Source of the DNA: Chryseobacterium camelliae | GTDB taxonomy: Bacteria > Bacteroidota > Bacteroidia > Flavobacteriales > Weeksellaceae | Reading direction: 5' to 3' | Length of the DNA stretch: 64,000 nucleotides | Assembly: GCF_002770595.1 (NCBI RefSeq) | Contig: NZ_CP022986.1 | Location: forward strand, 620,001-684,000 | Part shown: piece after piece, positions 1-9,281 of the stretch | How the letters are laid out: every line of letters begins with the position of its first letter | Position numbering within the stretch: position 1 is the stretch's first letter | Notes under the pieces: model-generated | What the model was told of the DNA's origin: nothing | What the model saw: only the letters and a program-made list of their open reading frames with translations | Databases searched by the model: none | Position numbers and translations under genes: made by a program

Positions 1-678
1 CCGGATCCTGATGCATTTGATATTTTTATCTCTTCAGGTGGACCGGGTGATCCGCACCGGGAAGGCCTGGAATGGGAAAACCGGTTTGCAGGTTTACTGG
101 ATTCTGTTTTTAACCATAACCGGAATCATTCTTCCAAAAAATACCTTTTCCTGATCTGCCACTCCTTTCAGCTGGCAGCCATCCACTGGGAACTGGGGAA
201 TATCAGCAAAAGGAAATCGTACTCGTTTGGCATTATGCCAGTGCACAAAACAGAAGATGGTGAAGATGAATTTTTATTCAGGAACCTGCCGGACCCGTTT
301 TTTGCGGTGGATTCCAGGGCTTACCAGTTTATTGAACCGGATTATCACCGCTTTGAAGAGTTGGGTATGAGCATCGTGGCCATTGAAAAATTCCGCCCCT
401 ATATTGATTTAGAAAGAGCGGTTATGGCAGTTCGTTTCTCAGATGAAATTTTCGGCACCCAGTTTCATCCTGAAGCCAATCCCGAGGGGATGCTTGAAAA
501 CCTGAAGGTTGAGAAAAATAAGAATGCCATGATTGAAAATTTCGGGATTGAAAAATACCTGGAAACGCTGGACAGAATGGATGATGAAGACAAAATCAAG
601 CTGACCCAGGCTCAGATCCTTCCCCGTTTCCTTCAGTCGGCAATTCAAAACATTATGAAAAAGGCCGCCACAGAATGA
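1..678 (+). CDS. Type 1 glutamine amidotransferase-like protein (5' truncated)
   Basis: The reading frame is open from the first base, so the N-terminus lies outside the window; 225 residues are visible. The class I glutamine amidotransferase pattern can be followed: an SSGGPGDP oxyanion-type loop at codons 11-18, the nucleophile cysteine in LICHSFQ (codon 53), and the catalytic His-Glu pair in FHPEA near codon 158. Such domains hydrolyse glutamine and pass ammonia to a synthase, but no synthase domain is fused to the visible part. An ATP-grasp-like gene follows 60 bases downstream on the same strand and could be a partner; that is inference. The substrate cannot be named from sequence. Confidence 0.85.
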   Translation, partial: PDPDAFDIFISSGGPGDPHREGLEWENRFAGLLDSVFNHNRNHSSKKYLFLICHSFQLAAIHWELGNISKRKSYSFGIMPVHKTEDGEDEFLFRNLPDPFFAVDSRAYQFIEPDYHRFEELGMSIVAIEKFRPYIDLERAVMAVRFSDEIFGTQFHPEANPEGMLENLKVEKNKNAMIENFGIEKYLETLDRMDDEDKIKLTQAQILPRFLQSAIQNIMKKAATE

Positions 679-738
679 AATTCCAGCTATTCTATGACCG
701 ATAATAAAACACAAATTCTGATCTAAACACTTCAATAT

Positions 739-1923
739 ATGATCCCAGAATACAGAGAACAGTTCAACCGGGAATTTTCACAGGAAAAATATACATCCCT
801 TAAAAATATCCTGAAGGAAAAAAGCGGCATAGAGCCCGCATTCAGGATTTCGGAAAGTCCGGTGTTTCTTTCCCACACCTTAAAGCTTCAGCTTATTGAA
901 GCTGCTGAGAGCATTATTGACCAGATCAAAGCTATTCCTCCTGAAACATTGGATAAGGCGGTTCCTGACCGGTATACTATTCCCAATGATACACAACAGC
1001 CTCATTTTTTCACCATCGACTTCGGAATCTGTGCTGATGAAAATGGTAATATCCTGCCTCAGCTGATCGAACTTCAGGCCTTCCCGTCCCTGTATGCCTT
1101 TCAGAAAGTATATGAAGATGCCTTCTGTGAAACCTACCCTTTTCTTTCAGGAATAAAGAATACCATGACAGAGGAGATTTATATCGATCATCTGAAAAAA
1201 ATCATCCTTGGAGATGAATCTCCCGAACATGTCGTCCTTCTTGAGATCTTCCCTGAACAGCAAAAGACAGCTATTGATTTCCTATGCACTGAAAAGATGC
1301 TCGGCATTGAGACCGTATGCCTTACCAAAATCAAAAAACAGGGCAGGAAATTGTATTATGACTATAACAGCAAACAGACCGAAATAAAGAGAATCTATAA
1401 CCGCGTCATCTTTGATGAACTGGAACAGATCACTGACCTTAACCCGGGATTTGATTTCCGTGAGGACCTCGATGTGCACTGGGTGACTCATCCTAACTGG
1501 TTTTTTAAGATTTCAAAATTCATCCTGCCGTTTTTAAAGCATCCGCTCGTTCCGAAAAGTTATTTTCTTCACGAGTTTCCGGATCATGAGGATCTCGGCA
1601 ATTTTGTATTGAAACCCCTGTTTTCCTTTGCAGGGTCCGGTGTAAACCTTCATCCTGTCCCTGCTGTTGTAGAAGCCATACCGGATAAAGAAAATTACAT
1701 CCTGCAGAGAAAAGTGCAGTATGAGCCGGCATTTAAGGATATCAACGGTGATCATTCCAAAGCGGAAATCCGTCTGCTTTATGTATGGCATGAAGATCAG
1801 GAGCGGCCTGTCCTGCTCAATAATCTGGTAAGGATGACCAAAGCGGATATGGTCAACGTAAGCTTTAATAAGAAAGATGCCATATGGATCGGAAGTTCGC
1901 ATGCTTTTTTTACAAGAGAATAA
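739..1923 (+). CDS. ATP-grasp-like protein of unknown substrate
   Basis: This is a 394-residue soluble protein without signal peptide. The C-terminal half carries an ATP-grasp-like signature: FVLKPLFSFAGSGV around residue 290 resembles the nucleotide-binding lysine and glycine loop, and NNLVRMTKADMVNVSF near residue 360 resembles the metal-binding end of the fold. ATP-grasp enzymes join a carboxylate to an amine or thiol through an acyl phosphate. The gene follows the glutamine amidotransferase-like gene by 60 bases on the same strand, so they are probably co-transcribed. I recognise the fold only, not a named family. A glutathionylspermidine-synthase-like ligase is one possibility. Confidence 0.6.
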   Translation: MIPEYREQFNREFSQEKYTSLKNILKEKSGIEPAFRISESPVFLSHTLKLQLIEAAESIIDQIKAIPPETLDKAVPDRYTIPNDTQQPHFFTIDFGICADENGNILPQLIELQAFPSLYAFQKVYEDAFCETYPFLSGIKNTMTEEIYIDHLKKIILGDESPEHVVLLEIFPEQQKTAIDFLCTEKMLGIETVCLTKIKKQGRKLYYDYNSKQTEIKRIYNRVIFDELEQITDLNPGFDFREDLDVHWVTHPNWFFKISKFILPFLKHPLVPKSYFLHEFPDHEDLGNFVLKPLFSFAGSGVNLHPVPAVVEAIPDKENYILQRKVQYEPAFKDINGDHSKAEIRLLYVWHEDQERPVLLNNLVRMTKADMVNVSFNKKDAIWIGSSHAFFTRE

Positions 1924-2151
1924 TCACCAGGTAATCCTATTGATCTATTAATTCCGGAAGTTTTCCGGCTAAGCTGTTATCACAATATCCTACTGGAATA
2001 TTTTTCTTTGTCTTTATTTTTACAGCTTAATACACCATCTGTAAAATAATTCATTCTTATTTGATAAAATATCAGATGCTTTCTTTTCCGGAAAACAAAA
2101 TATAGTATCTTTGGGAACAGACGAGATATCAATTTTAAATCATTGTACTTC

Positions 2152-2610
2152 ATGAAGGAAAAATCTACTTTTCAAGAGTTTGAAAATACCTATCATCCGC
2201 ATGCAAGGAGGAAATTATTGCCTGTGTGGATTAAAATTTTCATTTGGATCTTTATTATAATGGGGACCATAGCTGTGTTTTTACCTTTGACGGGGTTGTT
2301 TTCAAATGATACCAATCTGTCTATTTATGGTATTGAAAGCACACAAATCTACTCACCAGCCGGAATATTCATTATCAGCATCCTGGTTTTCAAAGGCATT
2401 GTTGCCTACGGCTTATGGTTTGAACAGGAATGGGCACCGAAAGCAGCAATTGCTGATGCAGGTTTAGGTATTGCCATATGCGTGATCATGATGCTTGTCA
2501 TTCCTTTTACGGTAGATCATATCACTTTTACCATCAGGTTTGAACTGGTCCCGCTGTATTTTTATTTTAAGAAAATGAGACAGATCCAGAATATTTGGGA
2601 ATCGGTTTAA
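2152..2610 (+). CDS. Small integral membrane protein, unknown function
   Basis: The product is 152 residues with about four hydrophobic segments: a helix after the basic stretch HARRKLLPVW, a second near AGIFIISILVF, a third near AAIADAGLGIAICVIMMLV, and a shorter C-terminal one. The start is placed at the ATG at 2152; an in-frame TTG nine bases upstream is less likely. A Flavobacteria-type -7 box TATCTTTG lies at 2106-2113, about 38 bases before the ATG, which supports this start. No family is recognised. It converges on cphA and ends before the shared hairpin at 2653-2687. Confidence 0.7.
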   Translation: MKEKSTFQEFENTYHPHARRKLLPVWIKIFIWIFIIMGTIAVFLPLTGLFSNDTNLSIYGIESTQIYSPAGIFIISILVFKGIVAYGLWFEQEWAPKAAIADAGLGIAICVIMMLVIPFTVDHITFTIRFELVPLYFYFKKMRQIQNIWESV

Positions 2611-2644
2611 CAGGAAAAATGGGGAAGCAAAGCATTGCATCATT

Positions 2645-2687
2645 AAAATAAAAATTTCGGGCGTATTCAAAGAATCCGCCCGAAATT
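2645..2687 (-). terminator. Rho-independent terminator of cphA
   Basis: Perfect 11-bp inverted repeat AATTTCGGGCG (2653-2663) and its complement (2677-2687) with a 13-base loop. On the minus strand the stem is followed by TTTTATTTT, as expected for the end of the cphA transcript, whose stop codon is at 2700. Confidence 0.8.
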
Positions 2688-2699
2688 GTATGTTATCGT

Positions 2700-5330
2700 T
2701 TACAGTATTTTACCGTCTTCCAGCAATTCACGCGTCTGGTATTCCTGCACCAGTTCAATGGCATTGGAAATCACATCGCTCAGCGCAGTAATGAAGGTGC
2801 CTTCTTCTGCCATGCTCATGGCATGCTTCAATGCTTCAATCTCCTTCGGAATAATCTCATAGCTGACATCCCTTCCTGAAGACTGCATCCCTTCGATAAT
2901 CAGCCCGTTGATCTCATCTTCCGTTCTTCCGCGGAGGTGTTTTTCATTTCTGATGATGATGTAATCGAACATCCTTCCTGCGATCTTTCCGCATTCACGG
3001 ATATCGTTATCCCTTCTGTCGCCGACACCGGAAATAATTCCGATCTTCTTGGTGGATTCCACATTTTTCAGGTAATCTTCAATGGCTTCGTAACCGGCAG
3101 GATTATGGGCAAAATCGATCAGGACCTTAAAATTCTTGAACTTGAAAATATTAAGCCTTCCCGGGGTAAGCTGTGCGCTTGGAATAAAAGTCCTCAGGGA
3201 ATTGGAAATATCTTCGATACCAAAACCATGCAGGTAACAGGCTAAACTGGCCGCGAGAACATTCTGGATCATAAACCTCGCCTTTCCTTCCATCGTGATC
3301 GGAAAATCTTTTGCTTTGCCTATCCTGATTTTCCAGTCCCCTTTTTTAATCGTAACAAAGCCTTCCTCGTACACGCAGGTAATTTTCCCTTCTTTGGCAA
3401 ATTTCCTGATGTGGGAATTATCTTCATCCATACTGAAGATCGCAACCTGGCTGTCGATATCATGAAGGATTCTCATGGAATATTCATCATCGGCATTCAT
3501 CACGCTCCAGCCATTCTTTTTAACACTGTCCAGCACCACCCTTTTTACCCTTGTCAGGTCTTTAAGGTTGTGGATGTCATTCATACCCAGGTGATCTTCC
3601 TTAATATTGGTCAGTACGCCGATGTCGCATTGCGAGAAGCCCAGTCCGGACCGTAAGATCCCGCCTCTGGCAGTTTCCAGGACGGCAAATTCTACGGTAG
3701 GATCCTTCAGGATAAATTCTGCGGAAACCGGCCCGGTGGTGTCCCCTTTGGTCAGCATCGTATTCTGGATGTAAATACCGTCGGAAGTAGTAAAGCCTAC
3801 CCTGTGCCCGTTGCTTTTAACAATATGGGCAATAAGCCTTGTCGTGGTGGTTTTTCCGTTGGTTCCTGTTACGGCAATAATCGGAATGGTAAACGGTTTT
3901 CCCGGCGGATACAGCATATCGACAACCGGCGCCGCTACGTTTCTCGGCAGTCCTTCACTCGGAGCCAGGTGCATCCTGAATCCGGGTGCTGCATTGACTT
4001 CGATGATGGCACCACCGCTTTCCTTTAAAGGCTGGGTTAAGTTTTCAGCCATGATGTCGATACCGCATACATCCAGGCCGATAATTTTAGAAATCCTTTC
4101 CGCCATTGTAATATTTTCAGGATGTACCATATCGGTAACATCAATGGAAGTTCCTCCGGTAGAGAGATTGGCAGTGGATTTCAGATAAACCACTTCCCCT
4201 TTCTGAGGAATCGTTTCCATGGTATACTGAAGCTTAGAAAGCAGTTCGAGGGTATCTTTATCTACGGCAATATCCGTCAGGACATTTTCATGGCCGTACC
4301 CTCTTCTCGGGTCTGTATTTTCTTTATCAATAAGCTGCTGGATATTGTGCTCGCCGTCTCCCACAATATGGGCAGGAACCCTTCTGGCTGCAGCTACCAT
4401 TTTATTGTTGATGACCAGGATCCTGAAATCATATCCTGTAATATATTTTTCGACAATGACTTTTTGAGAATATTTTTGGGCATGCTCTAATCCTATCAGG
4501 GCATTTTCCCAATCGGTAACGTTGATGGAAGCTCCTTTCCCGTGATTCCCGTTCAGTGGCTTAAGTACAATAGGATATCCTATTTTCCTGATCACCCTGT
4601 CCAGATCCTCTTCGTGCATAACGAGCTCTCCCATTGGTACCGGGATTGCCGCATCATGAAGCATTTTCTTGGTGAGTTCTTTATTGCAGGCGATATCTAC
4701 GGCAATAGAGCTTGTTTTACCAGTGATGGTTGCCTGGAAACGCTGCTGGTTGACACCGTATCCCAATTGAACCAAAGAATTGTTACCCAGCCGGATCCAT
4801 GGGATTTTCCTGGAAACCGCTTCCTGGACAATACTTCCTGTAGAGGGCCCCAAACGTTCCCTTTCACGGATTTCCTTAAGGGTCTTGATGCACTCATTCA
4901 TGTCATATTCATGACCTTCAATCAGGGCTTCTGCAATCTTTACGGATTGCTCCGCCGCATAAATACCGGAATTTTCTTCGATATAATTAAATACGACATT
5001 ATATACGCCGGGGGTTTTGGTCTCACGGGTACGTCCGAAACCGACTTCCATCCCTGCCAAGGTCTGGATTTCAAGAGCAATATGTTCAATCACATGCCCC
5101 ATCCAGGTACCGGTCTCCACACGGTGGAAGAAACCACCTACCGTTCCTTCAGAACACCTGTGCGTAATAAGCGAAGGGATCAGTTTTTCGATCCTTTTCC
5201 TGAATCCGTCTATTTTATTGGTAGGAAAATTCTCCATTTCCTCAAGATCCAACCTCATCTGTATCAGCTTCTTTCTTCTGATACTCCAAATATTCGGGCC
5301 GCGCAGTGCCTGTATCTTCTCAATTTTCAT
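2700..5330 (-). CDS. cphA: Cyanophycin synthetase
   Basis: This 876-residue protein matches cyanophycin synthetase in length and domain order. An N-terminal domain (about 1-160, with MGHVIEHIALEIQ) is followed by an ATP-grasp domain with VLKPLNGNHGKGASINV near residue 262, which activates the chain end for aspartate addition. A Mur-ligase-like domain with the P-loop GTNGKTTTTR near residue 490 adds arginine to the aspartate side chain. The enzyme makes multi-L-arginyl-poly-L-aspartate, a cytoplasmic nitrogen store. The gene faces away from cphB across a 197-bp spacer that holds a well-formed promoter for it. All three domains appear intact. The family is known in cyanobacteria and in many heterotrophs. 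Confidence 0.95.
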   Translation of the reverse strand: MKIEKIQALRGPNIWSIRRKKLIQMRLDLEEMENFPTNKIDGFRKRIEKLIPSLITHRCSEGTVGGFFHRVETGTWMGHVIEHIALEIQTLAGMEVGFGRTRETKTPGVYNVVFNYIEENSGIYAAEQSVKIAEALIEGHEYDMNECIKTLKEIRERERLGPSTGSIVQEAVSRKIPWIRLGNNSLVQLGYGVNQQRFQATITGKTSSIAVDIACNKELTKKMLHDAAIPVPMGELVMHEEDLDRVIRKIGYPIVLKPLNGNHGKGASINVTDWENALIGLEHAQKYSQKVIVEKYITGYDFRILVINNKMVAAARRVPAHIVGDGEHNIQQLIDKENTDPRRGYGHENVLTDIAVDKDTLELLSKLQYTMETIPQKGEVVYLKSTANLSTGGTSIDVTDMVHPENITMAERISKIIGLDVCGIDIMAENLTQPLKESGGAIIEVNAAPGFRMHLAPSEGLPRNVAAPVVDMLYPPGKPFTIPIIAVTGTNGKTTTTRLIAHIVKSNGHRVGFTTSDGIYIQNTMLTKGDTTGPVSAEFILKDPTVEFAVLETARGGILRSGLGFSQCDIGVLTNIKEDHLGMNDIHNLKDLTRVKRVVLDSVKKNGWSVMNADDEYSMRILHDIDSQVAIFSMDEDNSHIRKFAKEGKITCVYEEGFVTIKKGDWKIRIGKAKDFPITMEGKARFMIQNVLAASLACYLHGFGIEDISNSLRTFIPSAQLTPGRLNIFKFKNFKVLIDFAHNPAGYEAIEDYLKNVESTKKIGIISGVGDRRDNDIRECGKIAGRMFDYIIIRNEKHLRGRTEDEINGLIIEGMQSSGRDVSYEIIPKEIEALKHAMSMAEEGTFITALSDVISNAIELVQEYQTRELLEDGKIL

Positions 5331-5375
5331 ATATAATACCCAAATTTTCCTAGTTAATTATACCTATAATATTAC

Positions 5376-5403
5376 CAAAGATAATGCAAAACCCTCTAAC
5401 AAA
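5376..5403 (-). promoter_or_regulatory. Predicted sigma-A-type promoter of cphA
   Basis: Read on the minus strand this is TTTG (5403-5400), a 16-base spacer, then TATCTTTG (5383-5376). That is the Bacteroidota consensus TTTG-N16 to N20-TAnnTTTG. Transcription would start near 5372 and leave a leader of about 40 bases before the cphA ATG. Confidence 0.65.
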
Positions 5404-5515
5404 AACCATACTACAATGAAGTTTTTCAAAAAAAAGAGCAAAAATTATTAATAATTTAAAAATGTCTGAAATCAATTTGCTTCCCCTTATATTTCCCCAC
5501 CTATGAATTATTTTT

Positions 5516-5523
5516 TAAATTTG
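5516..5523 (+). promoter_or_regulatory. Predicted -7 box of cphB, leaderless arrangement
   Basis: TAAATTTG fits the Bacteroidota -7 consensus TAnnTTTG. It ends only four bases before the cphB ATG at 5528, so the transcript would begin at or next to the start codon. No good -33 TTTG is seen at the usual distance, which lowers confidence. Confidence 0.4.
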
Positions 5524-5527
5524 TGCC

Positions 5528-6418
5528 ATGATGAAACCCGTTGGAAAATTAATCGTTATCGGAGGCGCTGTAAACAAAGGGAGTTTTTCAGAAACCGATT
5601 TCGACCAGAATATTGAAAAAAACCTCAATTTTTTTGAAAGAGGCATCTTAAGGAAAATCATTAATGAATCCAAGCATAAGGAGAATTCCGTGATTGAGAT
5701 CATTACTACGGCTTCCCAGATCCCCCAGATTGTAGGCTCCGAGTATAAAAAGGCATTTGAATTCTTAGGTGCCAAAAACGTTAATATCCTTGACATCCAC
5801 AACCGGGAAGAAGCCAATTCGGATGCTATGGTGGCCAGAGCCAACGCAGCCGATGTGGTGATGTTTACCGGCGGTGACCAGCTGAGGCTGACCTCCATTC
5901 TGGGCGGAACCAGGTTTCACGATACCATCCTTTTAAAATACCAGGAACAGAATTTCATTTATTCGGGTACTTCTGCCGGTGCTGCCGCCGCTTCAGAAAA
6001 TATGATTTACCAGGGAAGCAGTTCAGAAGCCCTGCTGAAAGGCGAGATCAAAACCACTCAGGGACTGGGATTAATTGATAATGTGATTATCGATACCCAT
6101 TTTGTGCAGAGGGGAAGAATCGGCAGGTTATTCCAGGCGGTAGTCAATAATCCGAGAACGCTGGGAATCGGCCTGGGAGAAGATACAGGACTTTTCATCC
6201 ATGATGATGTAATGACGGCGGTAGGTTCCGGACTGGTCATTATTGTAGACGGAAGGTTCATCAAAGATACCAACCTGACCAACATCAACCTCGGAGAGCC
6301 TATCTCCATTGACAACCTCACGGTACATGTGATGTCTATGAATGATCATTATGACCTGACTACCAGGACGCTGACCATAGAAAATTCGCAGTTCAATCCC
6401 ATACCACAGGATAAATAG
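5528..6418 (+). CDS. cphB: Cyanophycinase (peptidase family S51)
   Basis: The 296-residue product is a cytoplasmic cyanophycinase that cuts the polymer to beta-Asp-Arg dipeptides. Visible family marks are KLIVIGGAV at the N-terminus, MFTGGDQLRL near residue 114, and the serine nucleophile in GTSAGAAAAS near residue 148. Length is close to the usual 270-300 residues. There are two possible ATG codons in tandem (5528 and 5531). The gene is divergent from cphA and is followed after 130 bases by an isoaspartyl dipeptidase gene, giving synthesis and full degradation of cyanophycin at one place. Confidence 0.95.
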   Translation: MMKPVGKLIVIGGAVNKGSFSETDFDQNIEKNLNFFERGILRKIINESKHKENSVIEIITTASQIPQIVGSEYKKAFEFLGAKNVNILDIHNREEANSDAMVARANAADVVMFTGGDQLRLTSILGGTRFHDTILLKYQEQNFIYSGTSAGAAAASENMIYQGSSSEALLKGEIKTTQGLGLIDNVIIDTHFVQRGRIGRLFQAVVNNPRTLGIGLGEDTGLFIHDDVMTAVGSGLVIIVDGRFIKDTNLTNINLGEPISIDNLTVHVMSMNDHYDLTTRTLTIENSQFNPIPQDK

Positions 6419-6548
6419 CGGTTACAACAAATTAGCGAAAAAGCATAAAAGCTGCATTAAAGTGCTGAAATGATTCAGCGCATTGTTTTTATCCGGCTAA
6501 ATTTCTAATTTAACCTCCGAAATTATTCATCATTTATCCTTATCACCT

Positions 6549-7391
6549 ATGAAAATTATTATTCACGGCGGTTTTTTTTCTGAAAGCGATCAGAGCACTG
6601 AGGTAAAAACAGCCAAACAGGATTCTTTACAGCGCATTGCGCGCGCGGCATTTGACTATTTACAATCTAATTCTGCATTCGATACGGTAGCTTATGCCGT
6701 TTCCCTGCTGGAAAATGATCCTTTATACAATGCCGGTACAGGCTCACAGATCCAGGGCGACGGTATTATCCGGATGAGTGCCGCGGTAATGGATGGGCAA
6801 ACCCAGAAGCTGAGCGGTGTCATCAATATTCAGGATGTGAAAAACCCCGTTTTTGTAGCGAAATCACTGATGCAGGAAGATGACAGAGTACTGGGCGGCG
6901 AAGGGGCTAAAATATATGCTGCAACGCACGGATTTGAGGACTATTCCACGGAGATTCCTCAGAGAAGAAAAGAATACGAGGAAAAACTTAAAAGCGGAGG
7001 AAAAGGCACGGTAGGCTGCGTAGCTATTGATAAAAACGGCCATCTTGCAGCAGCTACATCTACCGGAGGAAAGGGCTTTGAAATCCCGGGAAGGATTTCA
7101 GATTCGGCTACCGTAGCCGGGAATTATGCCAATCCGTTCTGTGCCGTCAGTTGCACAGGTGTGGGAGAAGATATTGTAAGCAACGCGACTGCTGCAAAAA
7201 TCGTAACCCGTGTTACAGACGGAATGGATCTTAAAACTGCTTTCGACCGGACTTTTGAAGAACTGAAGGCGGTGGATGGATTTGCAGGGGCCATTGCTAT
7301 AGACCGAAATGGAAACGTCTATCATCAGGATTCTTATCCCACCATGGTATTTGCAAGTTTTGACGGAACAGAGTGTACGGTTTTCAGCTAA
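6549..7391 (+). CDS. iaaA: Isoaspartyl peptidase / L-asparaginase (Ntn hydrolase)
   Basis: The 280-residue protein belongs to the type 2 asparaginase / beta-aspartyl peptidase family. The autoprocessing site is visible as GKGTVGCVAID, with Thr154 expected to become the N-terminal nucleophile of the beta subunit. DPLYNAGTGSQIQ and GGEGAK in the alpha part and TSTGG in the beta part are typical. These enzymes hydrolyse beta-Asp dipeptides. Placed directly after cphB, it is well suited to split beta-Asp-Arg into aspartate and arginine. It is slightly shorter than the E. coli enzyme (about 320 residues), mostly in the linker before the nucleophile. The symbol is by family; ansB-like or iadA-like names would be wrong. 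Confidence 0.88.
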   Translation: MKIIIHGGFFSESDQSTEVKTAKQDSLQRIARAAFDYLQSNSAFDTVAYAVSLLENDPLYNAGTGSQIQGDGIIRMSAAVMDGQTQKLSGVINIQDVKNPVFVAKSLMQEDDRVLGGEGAKIYAATHGFEDYSTEIPQRRKEYEEKLKSGGKGTVGCVAIDKNGHLAAATSTGGKGFEIPGRISDSATVAGNYANPFCAVSCTGVGEDIVSNATAAKIVTRVTDGMDLKTAFDRTFEELKAVDGFAGAIAIDRNGNVYHQDSYPTMVFASFDGTECTVFS

Positions 7392-7495
7392 ATTGAAATT
7401 TTAACATTTTTTTATATATCGCTTCAGTTTTTTGGCATGCATTTTACATGATAACTAGCAACAAATCTTAATATTAACTTTAAAAAGAAGAAATC

Positions 7496-7765
7496 ATGGG
7501 AAATAAAACAAAAGGCTTATTAGCTTTAGTAGGTTTAGGTGCATTAGCGTATTGGAAATACAAAAAATCAACTCCGGAGGAGCAGCAAAAAGTGAAAGAT
7601 AAAATCAACACTGCAAAAGATAATTTCAACAAGTGGGGAAATGATTTGAAAAGCAAAGCTAATGACGTAGCTTCCCAGGTTCAGAATAAAGCTAATGATG
7701 TAGCATCTCAGGTGCAGAATAAGGCTGAAGATGTAAAGTCTCAGGCAGAAAGTGCCATCAACTAA
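7496..7765 (+). CDS. YtxH-like small protein with repeated coiled segment
   Basis: The 89-residue product has one hydrophobic N-terminal segment (LLALVGLGALAYWKYKK) and a long charged helix. The unit ANDVASQVQNK occurs twice in succession and a third, diverged copy (AEDVKSQAESA) follows. This layout is typical of YtxH-like or apolipoprotein-like stress and envelope proteins in Bacteroidota. The exact function is unknown. It ends just before a strong bidirectional terminator. Confidence 0.75.
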   Translation: MGNKTKGLLALVGLGALAYWKYKKSTPEEQQKVKDKINTAKDNFNKWGNDLKSKANDVASQVQNKANDVASQVQNKAEDVKSQAESAIN

Positions 7766-7792
7766 CAGACTAGTTTTTTAACATTCATATAT

Positions 7793-7833
7793 AAAAAAAG
7801 TCATCGTAATTTTGTATTACGATGACTTTTTTT
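7793..7833. terminator. Bidirectional terminator
   Basis: Perfect 18-bp inverted repeat (arms 7793-7810 and 7816-7833, five-base loop) flanked by seven A and seven T, so it can work for both strands. It lies over the last codons of the converging methyltransferase gene, which ends at 7817. Confidence 0.9.
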
Positions 7834-8614
7834 GTGCACTCAGTGCATAGACCAACGGAATTTTATTCCCGAATTTTTCAATGCGCCATTTGCCTTTTTC
7901 AACCTCAACCACGTGCCTGAAACAAGGATATGGTGACCAGTCGAACTCTTTGAAATCTTTCAGTTCCAAGCCATATGAAAGCAGGTTCTGAAGCACTTCC
8001 GCCAGAGAGTGGTTCCACATTACATATTGCTGCACCAGATCTGCTGAAGGATCTGCATACGTTCCTACATAGGTTTCGGTAATGGGTTTTTCATTAAAAT
8101 AATTATAATTGATCCCCTCAAAGTCATCATCAAACATCCAGACTACAGGATGAAACTCTGCCATAATGAATCTTCCGCCGGGTTTCAAAAAATGATTAAT
8201 AACACCAGCCCATTTTTTAAGGTCGGGAAGCCAGCCAATTGTCCCATAGCTGGTAAAAACAAGATCAAATTTTTCATCCAAAACATCCGGAAGGCGATAT
8301 ACATCCGAACATATAAATCGGGTATCTGTCCGGCATTGATCAGCCAGGTCAGCAGCTTTTGATATGGCCTGATCAGACAGGTCAATCCCTGTCACATCGG
8401 CACCCAGCCTGGAAAGTGAAATAGAATCCTGACCGAAATGGCATTGCAGGTGTAGAATCTTTTTATCCTTAACATCTCCCAAAAGCTCCAGTTCAATAGA
8501 ATTCAGGGAACTTCTTCCTTGTATGAATTCATCAACAAAGTAAAAATCTGATTTCAGGTGCGGTTCCACTTTGGCATTCCAGGATTTCCTATTGATTTCA
8601 AGATAATTTTCCAT
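7817..8614 (-). CDS. Class I SAM-dependent methyltransferase
   Basis: The 265-residue protein has the Rossmann-fold methyltransferase motifs: KILHLQCHFGQDSISLSRLGA near residue 50 (motif I variant), DVTGIDLSDQAI (acidic loop binding the SAM ribose), and FDLVFTSYGTIGWLPD (motif IV), followed by LKPGGRFIMAEFHP. The methyl acceptor cannot be predicted. It ends in the terminator shared with the YtxH-like gene. The frameshifted GNAT gene ends 18 bases upstream, so it may be the last gene of a hisS-GNAT-methyltransferase transcript. Confidence 0.85.
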   Translation of the reverse strand: MENYLEINRKSWNAKVEPHLKSDFYFVDEFIQGRSSLNSIELELLGDVKDKKILHLQCHFGQDSISLSRLGADVTGIDLSDQAISKAADLADQCRTDTRFICSDVYRLPDVLDEKFDLVFTSYGTIGWLPDLKKWAGVINHFLKPGGRFIMAEFHPVVWMFDDDFEGINYNYFNEKPITETYVGTYADPSADLVQQYVMWNHSLAEVLQNLLSYGLELKDFKEFDWSPYPCFRHVVEVEKGKWRIEKFGNKIPLVYALSAQKKSS

Positions 8615-8632
8615 AATGCATTTTTATTTTTA

Positions 8633-9279
8633 TTAATAATCAGATGGGATCACCACCGAAGTGTATATGCTATACAGTTTCCAGCCTAATAACTCATATA
8701 GAGATCTTCCCTGTTCTGTGGCTACCAGAAAATTATATTGTATTCCTTCCGATAATGCCATATCTTCCAGTACAGCCATGATTTTTCTTGCAAGCCCCTT
8801 TCGCCGGTGCCTTTCTTGCGTAACAATCCGGTCATAAACTGCTATCCCATCAACGATAATAAGCGTTCCGATCGCAGCTTCCTTATTTCCATACAGATCC
8901 TGACGATACATTTTTCAGGACTACAACGCTGAATATCGATGCTGTAACCATCAGGCAAAACACTGTTGCCAAAATTCATCCTGCTGTTGCAGTACACCAT
9001 GTATCCCTGGAGCTGTACGATCCAATCTTTGGGAATCAACGACCTGAATTCTTCATATGGAGCACATACCTTCAGAAAAACCCATGATTCGTCAACAGTT
9101 TTGGCCAGCGAGAAAAAATCATTATTTAATTCCGGAAATACGCAACGGACTTTTTGTTTCGGTGCCCCGACATTGACACAGTATCCGGAAGCATATTTTT
9201 CAGGCATAGGCAGGTCTCTTGACAAAGACCATGCTCTCAGCCACTTTTCAACGATCCCTTCAGATACCTCTGGTTTCAC
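8633..9279 (-). pseudogene. GNAT family N-acetyltransferase, frameshifted
   Basis: Two overlapping minus-strand frames together make one GNAT protein of about 235 residues. The upstream frame (GTG start at 9279) runs well to SIDIQRCSPEK near 8905 and then into unlike sequence. The downstream frame carries the acetyl-CoA-binding region, with RHRRKGLARKIM (motif A, Q/RxxGxG/A) and a conserved C-terminus LYELLGWKLYS. The frames join if one A is added to the five-A run near 8904-8908. The start is two bases after the hisS stop, so translation is probably coupled. It is either a real loss-of-function mutation, a phase-variable run or a sequencing error. Confidence 0.75.
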
Positions 9280-9281
9280 AA

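Noticed and set aside
2143..2610. TTG start for the membrane protein
   Set aside because: An ATG nine bases downstream begins a typical basic N-terminus and suits the predicted promoter.
4542..5336. Long open frame of 264 codons antisense to cphA
   Set aside because: It lies fully inside the strongly conserved cphA gene, has no family features, and its composition is that of a reverse frame.
6549..7391. Periplasmic type II asparaginase (AnsB)
   Set aside because: The Ntn-hydrolase Thr site GKGTVG is present and there is no signal peptide or AnsB motif, so it is an isoaspartyl peptidase type.
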